DNA of 64,000 bases from Excoecaria cochinchinensis (GCA_947683425.1 CANTUQ010000077.1:558001-622000); one strand, 5' to 3'; counted from the stretch's first letter, positions 22,284 to 33,980 are shown. Numbers and translations: made by a program. The notes: generated from the letters alone by a model not told the origin.

Positions 22284-22288
22284 TCCTC
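22284..22288. repeat. Target-site duplication TCCTC (left) of the inner element
   Basis: TCCTC at 22284-22288 and again at 31732-31736, flanking the inner LTRs. It interrupts the RT gene of the outer element between residues DEDV and KTTF. Confidence 0.95.
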
Positions 22289-23378
22289 TGTAACACCCCA
22301 AAACCACCCCAGTAGTTTGAGCCTGTCAGTGTCTGTATGTGTGTACTTTATATGTTGCATGTGTGGATTATTTGTCTTAATTATTTATTTTAGTTATGTG
22401 TTTGTATATGTATTAGTTTGAGAAGAGGAGATAGGCTAGTGTATGAGTGGGTGTATGGAAGTAGGGTGTGAACAAGAGATAACTTAGTGTGTATAGTAGT
22501 GTATGGGAGTAGGGTGTGTTATGGGGCAATTGTCTTATGGGGAGAGTGACATGTGGCATAAAAGATAAGTTAGCATTTAATGGGTTTGGTGAGAAAGAGA
22601 GAGAGAGAGAGGACAGCCATTCCCTTTTTGTTTCCCATTCTTCTTCCCTCCTTCACGCTATTCTCTTCTTTTCTTCTTCTTCTTTGTTCTTTCTTTTCTT
22701 GGCCCGATCTTGCTCCCTCTCCTTTCCTTGAGTAGTTTGAGTTGTTTAGCTTGTGAATTTGAAGCTCAAAGGTGAGTAGGGATTATGGATGTCTTAGATT
22801 TTCTTCTTCCTCTTCTCTAGGTTTTATATAATTATATATGTATATGTGGGTTGTTATAGAATTGATCTTGGTTGTTATGGGTTTGTGGTTCAAAGGAGTC
22901 TCCTAGACCGGCAAAAGGGAAAGAAATAGCTAGCGGGAGCGGAGTTCACGAGTAGGAGCAAAGGAGATCAGGTTTGGGAACGTTTGTCTTTTGTACATAT
23001 TTGTGATTTGAGTTAGATGTTTGCACTTTTGCTTTGGGTGGAGTTATGAGTTGGGTAACTATGGCTTAAATTGAATTAAGCATGATATGTGATGCTAGAG
23101 GGTGTGTATTGTTTGAAGAATTTGCAAGAAATCATGTGGATAGTTGCAATTATTGTTAAAATTGCTGTTTTGGGATTTCTTGGAATTGAGCATGTATTTG
23201 ACTTGATTTAATTGAAATAAATGGTGATAAAGCTGGGTTTTAATTATATTATGAGTTGTTGATGCTTGTGTTGCTTAATTTTGAGGTTTAGAATCAATTT
23301 TGGAAGTTTGAATGTGTTTAGTGTGAGATTTCTGCAGATTTTGGGCGTAAGAGCTGAAAAACCCGTATCTGTCGCGAG

Positions 23379-23635
23379 CGCGACAGAGCGCGGAGGTTTC
23401 AGCCCTCGCGCCAGCGCGAGAGGTGTTGCACAGAGGAGCTCGAAAGAGCTCTCTGTCGCGAGCGCGATAGAGTGCTCGATCTACGAGCATGTGCAGGGCT
23501 CTCTTCTGTCACGAGCGCAACAACCCTCGCGAGTGCGACAGAGAGCAGCACCTACGTCCTCTCGCGAGCACGAGGTCACTCGCGATCGCGAGACGAGGCG
23601 GGGAGGTATTTTGGCTTCTGTCGCGAGCGCGACAG
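23379..23635. repeat. CG-rich palindrome cluster, inner Tekay left LTR
   Basis: CTGTCGCGAGCGCGACAG at 23379-23396 and again ending near 23635, with partial copies between. It starts 1,090 bp into the LTR. The right LTR copy is 30439-30705 (1,084 bp in). Confidence 0.92.
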
Positions 23636-24230
23636 ACGTGACTTCCAAATTTGGTTTCTTCTCCTTTTTGCTTGATGAGTTGAGTTCTTTTGCATGCACT
23701 CTTTCATTAAAGCCTTAACCACTTATTTAAAGGAATAACATGTATGTTAACTTAATAAACTTTCGTGTAACCTATTAATGTCGGATAAGTGGATAGTTAG
23801 GCATGCCTAATAGAGTTATGTGTTGCTGCAGCTATGTGTACGTTTTTGGACCCTGATCAGGTCCCCCGATCGGATCCTCGCGATCCTTCTGCTCGAATCT
23901 TTCTTAAGATTCTATGTGAAAGCAAATGGAATAAAAATCAATAGAACCTTTTTGTACCTTCGGGTATCTATGTGTTCATGATACGATATCGGTACCCTCG
24001 GGTATCTATGTGTACTAGTTATCCACTCATTTTGATTAAGTAGGTGCTAAGATGTTAATATGCCTTTGGTGCATGAATTCTGGATGATATATGTATATGT
24101 GATGTGAACTCTTAACTAATGAAGAATAGTGAGATTAACTGTGTATGATGTTATATCTATAATTATACCATTATCATGTGTTTTCTGTTATCGTCACTGT
24201 GAGTGGCGGTTATGCATCTTGTGTTCCCCA

Positions 24231-24270
24231 CTAAGCGATTTTGCTTAGCACGGGTGTTTAATCGTGCAGG
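24231..24270 (+). other. Conserved double hairpin near the LTR 3' end
   Basis: CTAAGCGATTTTGCTTAG (24231-24248) overlaps into GCACGGG...TCGTGC. The right LTR copy (31301-31318) reads CTAAGCGATTTCGCTTAG, a longer perfect stem. Equivalents are at 17653-17671, 34406-34424, 47809-47826, 48822-48839 and 53101-53118 in the other LTR families. Confidence 0.7.
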
Positions 24271-24666
24271 TGTGGAAGTTTAGGTACGCATAGTCTGGGC
24301 GTGTCGCATCGGGAAGGCCAACACAACTAGAGATCGGGGTTTTATAGTATAGGCTTTCCATTCTTTTGTAGCAGATATAATGTTTTTGTTGGCCTTTGGA
24401 ACAATGTACATTTGGCTTTTGTATATTTGTTTTGTTTATATCTGTTGTAAATGTAAAGACCTCTTTTATGTATATTAATAAAAGTATTCATTTTGTTCAG
24501 TATCACTCTTCTTTCTTTCAGAGCTTGACTTATCCTTGATATGCCATTTTGTATGCGATGTTTTCATATTTGTACTAGTGGGATGTGACACTCCTATCTA
24601 TCTGGACCCTTCTTCCCCTAATCCGAGTAGAAGTCTCCATGGTATAGGTTGGGGTGTGACATTAGG

Positions 24667-24678
24667 TGGTATCAGAGC
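24667..24678 (+). promoter_or_regulatory. Primer-binding site, tRNA-iMet type, inner Tekay
   Basis: TGGTATCAGAGC five bases after the LTR end. This is the classic complement of the plant initiator methionine tRNA 3' end. Confidence 0.95.
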
Positions 24679-24769
24679 TTTTGGGTTAGATGTTACTGGG
24701 TTTCAGTGTGTTAGTAAGTCTGTTGGAGTTGTGTTGGCCTGATGCATACTGCGTTTATGTTTTGTAGCT

Positions 24770-25951
24770 ATGGAGTCCGCTCGTGGATCACTTGAGGGGT
24801 CAGCGGAAAGTGCTAATCCCCAAGAGCAAGATCCCTCAGTTTTTGGTCCGGTTCAACCTCCTAGGGGGCGACCTGAGGTGCCTATTGGACCATTGGAGGC
24901 GATGCTTCAGAATATGACGAGGGTATTTGAAAGGGTAACAGCACCAAGTGCCCCTATTGAGAAGTTAAGAAAGCATGGTGCAGAGGATTTCTTTGGTACG
25001 GGCATAGATGAATCTAATAAGGCAGAGATGTGGATAGAGAAGACGTCCAGAGTACTTAGAGAGATAAGAAGTCCACCAGAACAAGAAGTGGAGTGTGCAC
25101 TGTCTTTGTTGCAAGGCTCTGCTTATGATTGGTGGAGGCTAGTGGTTAGTCAATCGCAGGTTCCTGAACCGATTACATGGGAATTTTTTGAGAGTGAGTT
25201 TCAGAACCGGTATGTAACTAAAGCATATAAGGATGCCAAGTGGGCGCAGTTTCTAACTCTCAAGCAAAGAACAATGTCTGTGGTCGAATATGAAAATGAG
25301 TTTAACAAGCTTAGTAAGTATGCACCGCTAAGGGTTCTCACAGATGAGTTCAGATGTCAACATTTTGAATCAGGCTTGAATGAGTCTCTGAAGGTGATGT
25401 TAATCTCTTTGATGTCGGCTCCAAGTGTGAAGTACTATCAGTTGGTTCAAGCAACCTTGAGGGCGGACTGTTCTGAGAATATTCTGAGAGAGAAAGCTCA
25501 AAGAAGGAAGTCTGCAAGAGGTGGCTCTTCTTCAGGCAAGCGGCCGAGGGAATCGCAAGGAAACCTTGCTGATGAGTCTACAGCTAGTCCAGCTCCTAGA
25601 GGGAGGAGACAGGGTTCTTCTAGGGGATCGGGCACAGGTAGAGGAGATGGCACTCCCAGATGTACTCATTGCAACAAACAACATTGGGGTGAGTACCGAT
25701 GGTTAACAGGAGGTTGTTTCAGATGTGGTTCTACGGACCATCTTCTTGCGAATTGTCCGAGTCGGTATGGAGATCCTTCGGGGCAACAGGAAGGGAGCCG
25801 AGCTGGATCTAATGTACCTCAAGGAAGCCGTAATCGGGGTAGAGGAAGGGGTCGTGGTGGATGACCTCGAGAGAGAGAACCCTCAGAATCAGTTGATCGC
25901 CCTGTGCCTACAGCTGGCAGGGCCTATGCTATGAAGGCCCGAGAGGAATAG
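24770..25951 (+). pseudogene. Inner Tekay gag
   Basis: ATG 24770 starts MESARGSLEGSAESANPQEQ. The retrotransposon gag domain follows (VECALSLLQGSAYDWWRLVV, FFESEFQNRYVTKAYKDAKW, YENEFNKLSKYAP; about residues 95-220), then an RNA-binding basic region with CCHC knuckle CFRCGSTDHLLANCP (about 25717-25761) and RGRGRGR repeats. TGA at 25862-25864 and TAG at 25949-25951 interrupt an otherwise open frame that continues into protease. Particle assembly and RNA packaging are the expected roles. Confidence 0.93.
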
Positions 25952-28162
25952 AATGCTCCCGAAGTAATTGCCGGTAAGTTCTCTTTGTTTGATTCTGAAG
26001 TTTATGCTTTGATTGACCCGGGCTCTACCCATTCTTATGTATGTTCTGATAAGTTATGGGATAAATTGGGAAGTAAGGAGAAGATGGAATATGAGATTTG
26101 TGTATCTAGTCCTTTGGGTCAGAGTGTTATGGTTAAGCGGGTGTGTCGAAAATGTCCCTTAAAGATTCAGGGTACAGAATTTGTGGTGGATTTGATCTGC
26201 TTGTCGTTTCATGAGTTTGATATTATTCTGGGGATGGATTGGTTGGATAAGCACCGCGCGGTAGTGGATTGTCATAAAAAAGTGATGTTTTTGAAGGATA
26301 AGGACCAAATGTCTGTTGTTGTGAAGGGAATTGGAAGCAGTTCTTTACATAATGTGGTGTCAGCTATGAAAGCCAGAAGATTTATCAGGAAGGGTTGTGA
26401 AGCGTTTCTGGCTGTAGTTTTAGATTCTCGGAGAGCACAAGTTAAGATTCAAGACATTCCTATTGTATAAGATTTTGTAGATGTCTTTCCGGAAGAACTA
26501 CCGGGATTACCTCCCGAGAGAGAGGTCGAATTGTCAGTAGAGATTGTCCCAGGGACCACTCCAATTTCTAAGGCTCCTTACCGAATGGCTCCAGTGGAAT
26601 TAAAGGAATTGAAGAGTCAGTTACAGGAGTTGTTAGACAAAGGATTCATTCGGCCCAGTGTATCACCGTGGGGCGCTCCAGTGCTGTTTGTCAAGAAGAA
26701 GGATGGAACTCTACGGATGTGCATTGATTATCGACAGCTTAATAAAGTGACTATCAAGAATAAGTATCCATTGCCGAGGATTGAAGACCTTTTTGATCAG
26801 TTGAGAGGAGCTGGGGTATTCTCTAAGATAGACTTGAGATCAGGCTATTACCAGTTGGGGGTTAAAGAAGCGGATGTGGCTAAGACGGCTTTCCGGACAC
26901 GTTATGGTCATTATGAATTTCTAGTGATGCCTTTTGGTTTGACCAATGCGCCTGCAGCCTTTATGGATCTGATGAACCGAGTTTTTCGACCGTATCTGGA
27001 CAAATTTGTCGTGGTATTTATTGATAACATTTTGGTATACTCTAGAGACCGAAAAGAACATAAGGAACATCTTAGGCTGGTATTGCAAATGTTAAGAGAT
27101 CATCAACTGTATGCGAAACTCAGTAAGTGTGAGTTTTGGTTGAAAGAAGTAGCTTTTCTTGGATATGTGGTATCAGCAGAGGGTGTACGTGTTGATCCAA
27201 GTAAAATTGAAGCAATTGTTAATTGGATGCCTCCGAAGAGTGTGCCAGAGGTGAGAAGTTTTCTGGGTTTAGCAGGGTATTATCGACGATTTGTTCAGGG
27301 GTTTTCAGTGTTAGCCTCTCCTTTGACCAGGCTACTTCGGAAGGAAGTCAAGTTTGTATGGACTGAAAAGTGTCAAGCTAGTTTGGATCGTTTAAAAGAG
27401 TTGTTGGTTAAAGCTCCTGTGCTCACACAGCCGGTTTCGGGTAAAGAGTACATTATGTACAGTGATGCTTCGGGAGTTGGTTTAGGTTGTGTTCTGATGC
27501 AAGGGGATAAAGTTATAGCCTATGCATCGAGACAGTTGAAGCCTCATGAACGGAACTATCCGACTCACGATTTGGAGTTAGCAGCGGTAGTGTTTGCGCT
27601 TAAAGTATGGCGGCACTACTTATATGGGGAGACGTGTAGGATTTTTATTGATCACAAGAGTCTCAAATATTTGTTAACGCAAAAGGAGTTGAATTTGAGG
27701 CAACGGAGATGGTTAGAGCTATTCAAGGATTATGATTGTATTATTGACTACCATCCGGGTAAGGCTAATGTAGTGGCAGATGCTCTCAGCAGGAAGTCTA
27801 TGTCTGCGTTGCTAGCTAGCCGAGGCAGATGGAGATTTGATTCTGAAGGTGCTTTGATTGCTCGACTTAAAGTTAAGCCAAGTTTGAGGTCGGAGATTGC
27901 AAGGGCACAATTAGATGACCATGTGCTACAGCGTGTTTGTCAAGCAGTGAAAGAGGGCAAGCGGACTCAGTACTTGATAGATGGTGAAGGAGTGCTTAGG
28001 CATGGTAATCGATTATGTGTACCTAATGTGGGCGACTTAAGAAAGAAGCTGTTGCAAGAAGCTCACTCATCAGTCTTTACTATGCATCCTGGTGGGGACA
28101 AAATGTATCAAGATCTGAAGCAATTTTACTGGTGGCCAGGCATGAAAAGAGATATAACATAA
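25952..28162 (+). pseudogene. Inner Tekay pol: protease, reverse transcriptase, RNase H
   Basis: Protease DPGSTHSYVCSD and IILGMDWLDKHRAVVDC (about 26012-26270), TAA at 26468-26470, then RT (YRMAPVELKELKSQLQEL; MCIDYRQLNKVTIKNKYPLP; FSKIDLRSGYYQL; MPFGLTNAPAAFMDLMN). The active-site motif reads FIDN near 27021 where the outer copy keeps FIDD, so one catalytic Asp is lost by a G-to-A change. RNase H follows (YSDASGVGLGCVLMQ, HDLELAAVVFALKVWRHYLY, FIDHKSLKYLLTQ), with FIDH where the outer copy has FTDH. TAA 28160-28162 interrupts the integrase zinc finger. All parts share one frame. Confidence 0.94.
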
Positions 28163-29359
28163 TTTGTTTCAAGGTGTCTCACCTGTCAGCAAGTGAAAAC
28201 CGAGCATCAAGTGCCATCGGGATTGCTTCATCCCTTACCTATTCCTCAATGGAAGTGGGATGACATTACAATGGATTTTGTATCTGGTTTGCCTATGACT
28301 CAGCGTAAGCATGATTCAGTGTGGGTTATAGTGGATCGATTGTCGAAATCCGCGCATTTTCTGCCAGTGCGGTTGGATTATTCTATGGACAAGTTAGCGG
28401 AACTTTATGTAAATGAGATAGTTCGACTACATGGGATTCCATTATCCATTGTATCAGACCGAGACCCACGTTTTACATCTAAATTTTGGAAAGAGCTTCA
28501 GGCGGCTTTGGGAACTCGGTTAAATTTCAGCACCGCTTTTCATCCGCAGACCGATGGTCAATCAGAGAGGGTTATTCAAGTTTTGGAGGATATGCTACGG
28601 GGTTGTGCTTTAGAATTCTCGGGAAGCTGGGATCGGTATGTGTCTTTGATGGAATTCGCGTATAATAACAGCTATCAGGTGAGCATTGGTATGGCTTCTT
28701 ACGAAGCACTGTATGGACGAAAATGTAGAACACCAGTATGTTGGACTGAATTATTAGAAAAGGTTATGATAGGTCCGGATATAGTGCAGGATACCGAAGA
28801 GAAAGTAAGGGTTGTGCAACAGAACTTGAAAGCAGCTAAGGACCGACAACGTTCTTACGCTAATCTGAAGCGCAGGGATATTCAGTATGAAGTAGGTGAT
28901 AAAGTTTTCTTAAAAGTGTCACCTTGGCGAAAGGTTCTTCGTTTTGGAAAGAAAGGCAAGCTAAGTCCACGCTTTATTGGACCATATGAGATCCTAAGAA
29001 AAGTAGGTCCAGTAGCGTATCAGTTGGCTTTGCCTATGGAACTAGCTAAATTACATTACGTTTTCCATGTATCTATGCTTCGGAGATATCGGTCTGACCC
29101 TTCGCATGTGTTACCAGTACAAGATATTCTAGTTCAGCCAGATTTTTCTTATGATGAAGAACCGAAAAGGATTTTGGATAAGGAAATCAGACAGCTTCGG
29201 AATAAACAGATACCATTGGTCAAGGTCTTATGGCAACATCATGGTATTGAGGAAGCTACATGGGAACCAGAGAAAGCCATGAGATTACAATACCCTCAGT
29301 TATTCGGAGCAGGTAAGAATTTCGAGGATGAAATTCTGTTAAGTGGGGGAGTATTGTAA
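28163..29359 (+). pseudogene. Inner Tekay pol: integrase and chromodomain
   Basis: Begins with the end of the zinc finger (CLTCQQVKTEHQVPSG), the DDE core (MDFVSGLPMTQRKHDSVW; VSDRDPRFTSKFW; HPQTDGQSERVIQ), the GPY/F module (FIGPYEILRKVGPVAYQLAL) and a chromodomain (KQIPLVKVLWQHHGIEEATW EPEKAM region, about 29205-29285). The stop TAA at 29357-29359 is made by the first bases of the 3' LTR (TGTAAC), so the polyprotein ends exactly at the LTR border. After the upstream stop this 388-codon part is open. Confidence 0.94.
29341..29354 (+). promoter_or_regulatory. Polypurine tract of the inner Tekay element
   Basis: AAGTGGGGGAGTAT immediately before the LTR start TGTAACACC. Confidence 0.85.
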
Positions 29360-31731
29360 CACCCCAAAACCACCCCAGTAGTTTGAGCCTGTCAGTGTCT
29401 GTATGTGTGTACTTTATATGTTGCATGTGTGGATTATTTGTCTTAATTATTTATTTTAGTTATGTGTTTGTATATGTATTAGTTTGAGAAGAGGAGATAG
29501 GCTAGTGTATGAGTGGGTATATGGAAGTAGGGTGTGAACAAGAGATAACTTAGTGTGTATAGTAGTGTATGGGAGTAGGGTGTGTTATGGGGCAATTGTC
29601 TTATGGGGAGAGTGACATGTGGCATAAAAGATAAGTTAGCATTTAATGGGTTTGGTGAGAAAGAGAGAGAGAGAGAGGACAGCCATTCCCTTTTTGTTTC
29701 CCGTTCTTCTTCCCTCCTTCACGCTATTCTCTTCTTTTCTTCTTTCTTCTTCTTTGTTCTTTCTTTTCTTGGCCCGATCTTGCTCCCTCTCCTTTCCTTG
29801 AGTAGTTTGAGTTGCTTAGCTTGTGAATTTGAAGCTCAAAGGTGAGTAGGGGTTATGGATGTCTTAGATTTTCTTCTTCCTCTTCTCTAGGTTTTATATA
29901 ATTATATATGTATATGTGGGTTGTTATAGAATTGATCTTGGTTGTTATGGGTTTGTGGTTCAGAGGAGTCTCCTAGACCGGCAAAAGGGAAAGAAATAGC
30001 TAGCGGGAGCGGAGTTCACGAGTAGGAGCAAAGGAGATCAGGTTTGGAAACGTTTGTCTTTTGTACATATTTGTGATTTGAGTTAGATGTTTGCACTTTT
30101 GCTTTGGGTGGAGTTATGAGTTGGGTAACTATGGCTTAAATTGAATTAAGCATGATATGTGATGCTAGAGGGTGTGTATTGTTTGAAGAATTTGCAAGAA
30201 ATCATGTGGATAGTTGCAATTATTGTTAAAATTGTTGTTTTGGGATTTCTTAGAATTGAGCATGTATTTGACTTGATTTAATTGAAATAAATGGTGATAA
30301 AGTTGGGTTTTAATTATATTATGAGTTGTTGATGCTTGTGTTGCTTAATTTTGAGGTTTAGAATCAATTTTGGAAGTTTGAATGTGTTTAGTGTGAGATT
30401 TCTGCAGATTTTGGGCGTAAGAGCTGAAAAACCCGTATCTGTCGCGAGCGCGACAGAGCGCGGAGGTTTCAGCCCTCGCGCCGGCGCGAGAGGTGTCGCG
30501 CTGAGGAGCTCGAAGGAGCTCTCTGTCGCGAGCGCGACAGAGTGCTCGATCTCGGAGCATGTGCAGGGCTCTCTTCTGTCGCGAGCGCAACAACCCTCGC
30601 GAGCGCGACAGAGAGCAGCACCTACATCCTCTCGCGAGCACGAGGTCACTCGCGATCGCGAGGCGAGGCGGGGAGGTATTTTGGCTTCTGTCGCGAGCGC
30701 GACAGACGTGACTTCCAAATTTGGTTTCTTCTCCTTTTTGCTTGATGAGTTGAGTTCTTTTGCATGCACTCTTTCATTAAAGCCTTAACCACTTATTTAA
30801 AGGAATAACATGTATGTTAACTTAATAAACTTCCGTGTAACCTGTTAATGTCGGATAAGTGGATAGTTAGGCATGCCTAATAGAGTTATGTGTTGCTGCA
30901 GCTATGTGTATGCTTTTGGACCCTGATCAGGTCCCCCGATTGGATCCTCGCGATCCTTCTGCTCGAATCTTTCTTAAGATTCTATGTGAAAGCAAATGGA
31001 ACAAAAATCAATAGAACCTTTTTGTACCTTCGGGTATCTATGTGTTCATGATACGATATCGGTAACCTCGGGTATCTATGTGTACTAGTTATCCACTCAT
31101 TTTGATTAAGCAGGTGCTAAGATGTTAATATGCCTTTGGTGCATGAATTCTGGATGATATATGTATATGTGATGTGAACTCTTAACTAATGAAGAATAGT
31201 GAGATTAACTGTGTATGATGTTATATCTATAATTATACCATTATCATGTGTTTTCTGTTATCGTCACTGTGAGTGGCGGTTATGCATCTTGTGTTCCCCA
31301 CTAAGCGATTTCGCTTAGCACGGGTGTTTAACCGTGCAGGTGTGGAAGGTTAGGTACGCATAGTCTGGGCGTGTCGCATCGGGAAGGCCAACACAACTAG
31401 AGATCGGGGTTTTATAGTATAGGCTTTCCATTCTTTTGTAGCAGATATAATGTTTTTGTTGGCCTTTGGAACAATGTACCTTGGGCTTTTGTATATTTGT
31501 TTTGTTTATATCTGTTGTAAATGTAAAGACCTCTTTTATGTATATTAATAAAAGTATTCATTTTGTTCAGTATCACTCTTCTTTCTTTCAGAGCTTGACT
31601 TATCCTTGATATGCCATTTTGTATGCGATGTTTTCATATTTGTACTAGTGGGATGTGACACTCCTATCTATCTGGACCCTTCTTCCCTTAATCCGAGTAG
31701 AAGTCTCCATGGTATAGGTTGGGGTGTGACA
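29355..31731 (+). repeat. 3' LTR of the inner Tekay element
   Basis: 2,377 bp, nearly identical to 22289-24661. CG-rich dyads 30439-30705, TTAGGCATGCCTAA 30867-30880, hairpin 31301-31318. Confidence 0.96.
31547..31552 (+). terminator. Poly(A) signal AATAAA in the inner 3' LTR
   Basis: AATAAA in a T-rich setting about 180 bp before the LTR end, downstream of the conserved hairpin. The left LTR copy is at 24477-24482. Use is inferred. Confidence 0.5.
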
Positions 31732-31736
31732 TCCTC

Positions 31737-32999
31737 ATCCTTAACACGAAGCTGATAATACCCAGACCGAAGATCTATCTTGGACAACACACCTGCACCC
31801 CAAAGCTGATCAAACAAATCTTCAACTCTAGGCAACGGATACTTATTCTTCACTGTAACCTTGTTGATTTGCCTATAGTCGATGCACATCCTCAGGGATC
31901 CATCCTTCTTCTTAACAAACAGAACCGAAGCTCCCCAAGGAGATATGCTGGGTCGAATAAACCCCTTATCCAATAGCTCTTATAGCTGAGTTTTGAGTTC
32001 TCTCAACTCTACAGGAGCCATCCAATAAGGTGCCTTCAATACCGGTGTGGTATCCGGCATAATCTCTATGGCTAGCTCAACTTCCCTCTCTGGAGGTAAA
32101 CCCGGCAAATCACTTGGAAAAACATCACTGAACTCTCGAACAACAGGGATGTCCTCAATCTTAACTCGATCCCTCTTGGAATCCAAAACCACAGCCAGAA
32201 AAGCCTCACAACCTTTTCTCAAAAACCTCTTGGCTTGAATCGCAGAAATCACATTATTCACAGAACTAGCACCCAAACCTCTAACAAACACTGGAGCTCG
32301 GTTCCTATCCCGAAGCACAAAGGTCTTCCTATGACAATCAACCACAGCTCGATGCTTGCCCAACCAATCCATACCCAAAATCAAATCAAACTCTTTGAAG
32401 GGCAATTCTATCAAATCCGCAAGAAACTCAACACCCTCAACCACCAAAGGACAACTCCTATAAACTCTACTCACACTGACACTATGCCCTAATGGATTGG
32501 TCACACATATCTCATAATCTAACTGATCTACCACATGTAACTTATCAACAAACTTATGCGTGCACAAATATGAGTGTGTGGAACCAGGATCTATTAGAGC
32601 ATATAATTCAGTGTCATGGAGTAGGAACTTACCAGCAATCACATTAGGGGCATCCTGCTCCTCTCTAGCTCTAACTGCATAAGCTCTAGCTGCAACCGGT
32701 GGAGGACGCTCAACAGTTTCAGAAACAGCTCCATCTCTAGGTCGACTGCCTCGACCTCTACCTCTACCTCTACCTTTAGCAGCCTGGGAAGCATTCGATC
32801 CAACTCTGCTAGCTCCTCCTTGAGGTCCCGAATCCTCACCCATCAGTGGACAATTAGCCAGACGGTGCTCGGTGCTTCCACAAATAAAGCACCCACCAGT
32901 GAGCCACCTACACTCACCCCAGTGAGCCTTACCACAATTCTCACAAACAGGCACAACATCAGACCTACCACCTCTGCCAGAACCAGATACTGTAGCTGA
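31737..32999 (-). pseudogene. Outer Tekay gag end, protease and RT N-terminal part
   Basis: Minus strand, same frame as gag: CCHC knuckle (CFICGSTEHRLANCP), protease (DPGSTHSYLCTHK; LILGMDWLGKHRAVVDC), linker, then RT up to KIDLRSGYYQLRVKDEDV, where the inner element is inserted. TAA at 31979-31977 interrupts just after LKTQL; another TAA at 33005-33003 separates this part from gag. RT continues at 22288 on the other side of the inner element. Confidence 0.93.
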
Positions 33000-33860
33000 A
33001 CCTTACCTTCTTCCTCTGGTAGCCAAACCAGCTGATGGTTCATCTTGCGGGTTCCTAGATCTCTTACCCGAAGATGAAGAAAAACCACCTCTAGCAGAAC
33101 TCCTTCGCTGAGCTCTCTCTCTAATCAAAGATTCCGTCTTCTCCGCCCTCACGGCAGCCTCAGCAATCTGATAATAACTTACCCCTGGCATAACCATCAA
33201 AGAAATCAAAGCAATCTTCAAAGAGTCGTTCAACCTGGCTTCAAAATACTTGCATCTGAAATCATCTGTCATAACCCCACGCAGAGCATAGCGAGACAAC
33301 CTGTTAAACTCTTTCTCATAGTTCGAAACTGACAAAGCTCTTTGCCTCAAACTCAGAAACTGCACCCATCTTGCTTCCTTATAAGCCTGAGTCACATACT
33401 TCTTAGTGAACTCCTCACTGAAGAAGTCCCAAGTAACTGGATCAGGCATCTGAGGTTGCCTACTCACCAACTCCCACCATTCATAAGCCGACCCTTGGAG
33501 CAATGCCACAACACACTCAGCTTGCTGATCGGGAGGACATCTGACTTCCTTTAAAGCTCTCTTTACCTTATCAAGCCACTTCTCAGCTATCTCTGATTCA
33601 TCAAGCCCAGTTCCATAAAAATCCTCAACACCAACTCTTCTCAAACTCTCTATCGGAGCCTTCGGGGCAGTCACCCTTTCCAAAACCTGAGCCATATCCT
33701 GATGCAATCTGAACATCGCCTCAAAAGGCATGGCAGCGGCCTCGGGCTGGACCCTAGCATGTTGAGCCGACACCGAAATAGAAACAGATGGATCTACCGC
33801 TAGAGGATTCACACTTTCAGCGGACTCCTCGAGCGCACCATGAGCAGAATCAGAATTCAT
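33000..33860 (-). pseudogene. Outer Tekay gag
   Basis: ATG at 33860-33858. The protein starts MNSDSAHGALEESAESVNPL, parallel to the inner gag start. The gag domain is VVALLQGSAYEWWELVSRQP, FFSEEFTKKYVTQAYKEARW, YEKEFNRLSRYA. It is closed only by TAA at 33005-33003 after RGRR, beyond which the same frame continues into the zinc knuckle. Length and order match the inner gag. Confidence 0.92.
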
Positions 33861-33962
33861 CTAACAAACAAGAGGACAATCGCATCAGCCAACACAGCCC
33901 TAGACATAGACATATCCACACATAGCATCACATAAAAAATCACCCAGAAACGCCTAAACCGG

Positions 33963-33975
33963 GGCTCTGATACCA
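33963..33975 (-). promoter_or_regulatory. Primer-binding site, tRNA-iMet type, outer Tekay
   Basis: Plus strand GGCTCTGATACCA is the complement of TGGTATCAGAGCC, five bases from the right LTR. Confidence 0.95.
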
Positions 33976-33980
33976 CAACT

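Larger units (their letters stand above)
19775..22288 (-). pseudogene. Outer Tekay pol: RT (C-terminal part), RNase H, integrase, chromodomain
   Basis: Element-sense order from 22288 downward: RT (KTTFRTRYGHYEFLVMSFGL; catalytic FIDD intact, FIDDILVYSKDE), RNase H (YSDASGVGLGCVLMQ; FTDHKSLKYFLTQ), integrase zinc finger (H...H...CLTCQQ), DDE core (MDFVSWLP; VSDRDPRFTSKFW; HPQTDGQSERVIQ), the GPYEVLARVGPVAYRLALP module and a chromodomain (RQLRNKHIPLVMVLWNHHG; EEATWEPEESM). A TAA at 20041-20039 separates the chromodomain from integrase. The frame stops about 30 bases inside the LTR. The chromodomain would steer integration to particular chromatin. Little else is damaged. Confidence 0.93.
22289..24661 (+). 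repeat. 5' LTR of the inner Tekay element
   Basis: 2,373 bp, TGTAACACCCCAAAACC...GGTTGGGGTGTGACA. In order: pyrimidine-rich CTTCTT block (22620-22730), CG-rich dyads (23379-23635), TTAGGCATGCCTAA (23797-23810), hairpin CTAAGC/GCTTAG (24231-24248) with adjacent GCACG/CGTGC stem, AATAAA (24477). Confidence 0.96.
22289..31731 (+). mobile_element. Tekay/Del chromovirus (inner), plus strand, complete structure
   Basis: 9,443 bp with two nearly identical LTRs (22289-24661, 29355-31731), PBS, gag, protease, RT, RNase H, integrase, chromodomain, polypurine tract and target duplication. By eye the two LTRs differ at roughly 40 positions plus one 4-bp indel. This is the youngest nested retroelement of the left block. 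The coding frame is continuous but has four nonsense codons and a mutated RT active site. Confidence 0.96.

Noticed and set aside
23266..23718. 150-codon frames on both strands of the inner LTRs (also near 30314-30788 and 35048-35554), Arg/Ala/Ser-rich
   Set aside because: They are produced by CG palindromes that read open on both strands. They lie inside LTRs and have no conserved domain.
24661..24700. tRNA gene signal at the primer sites
   Set aside because: Only the 12-base complement of a tRNA 3' end is present, as expected for a retroelement primer site; no cloverleaf.
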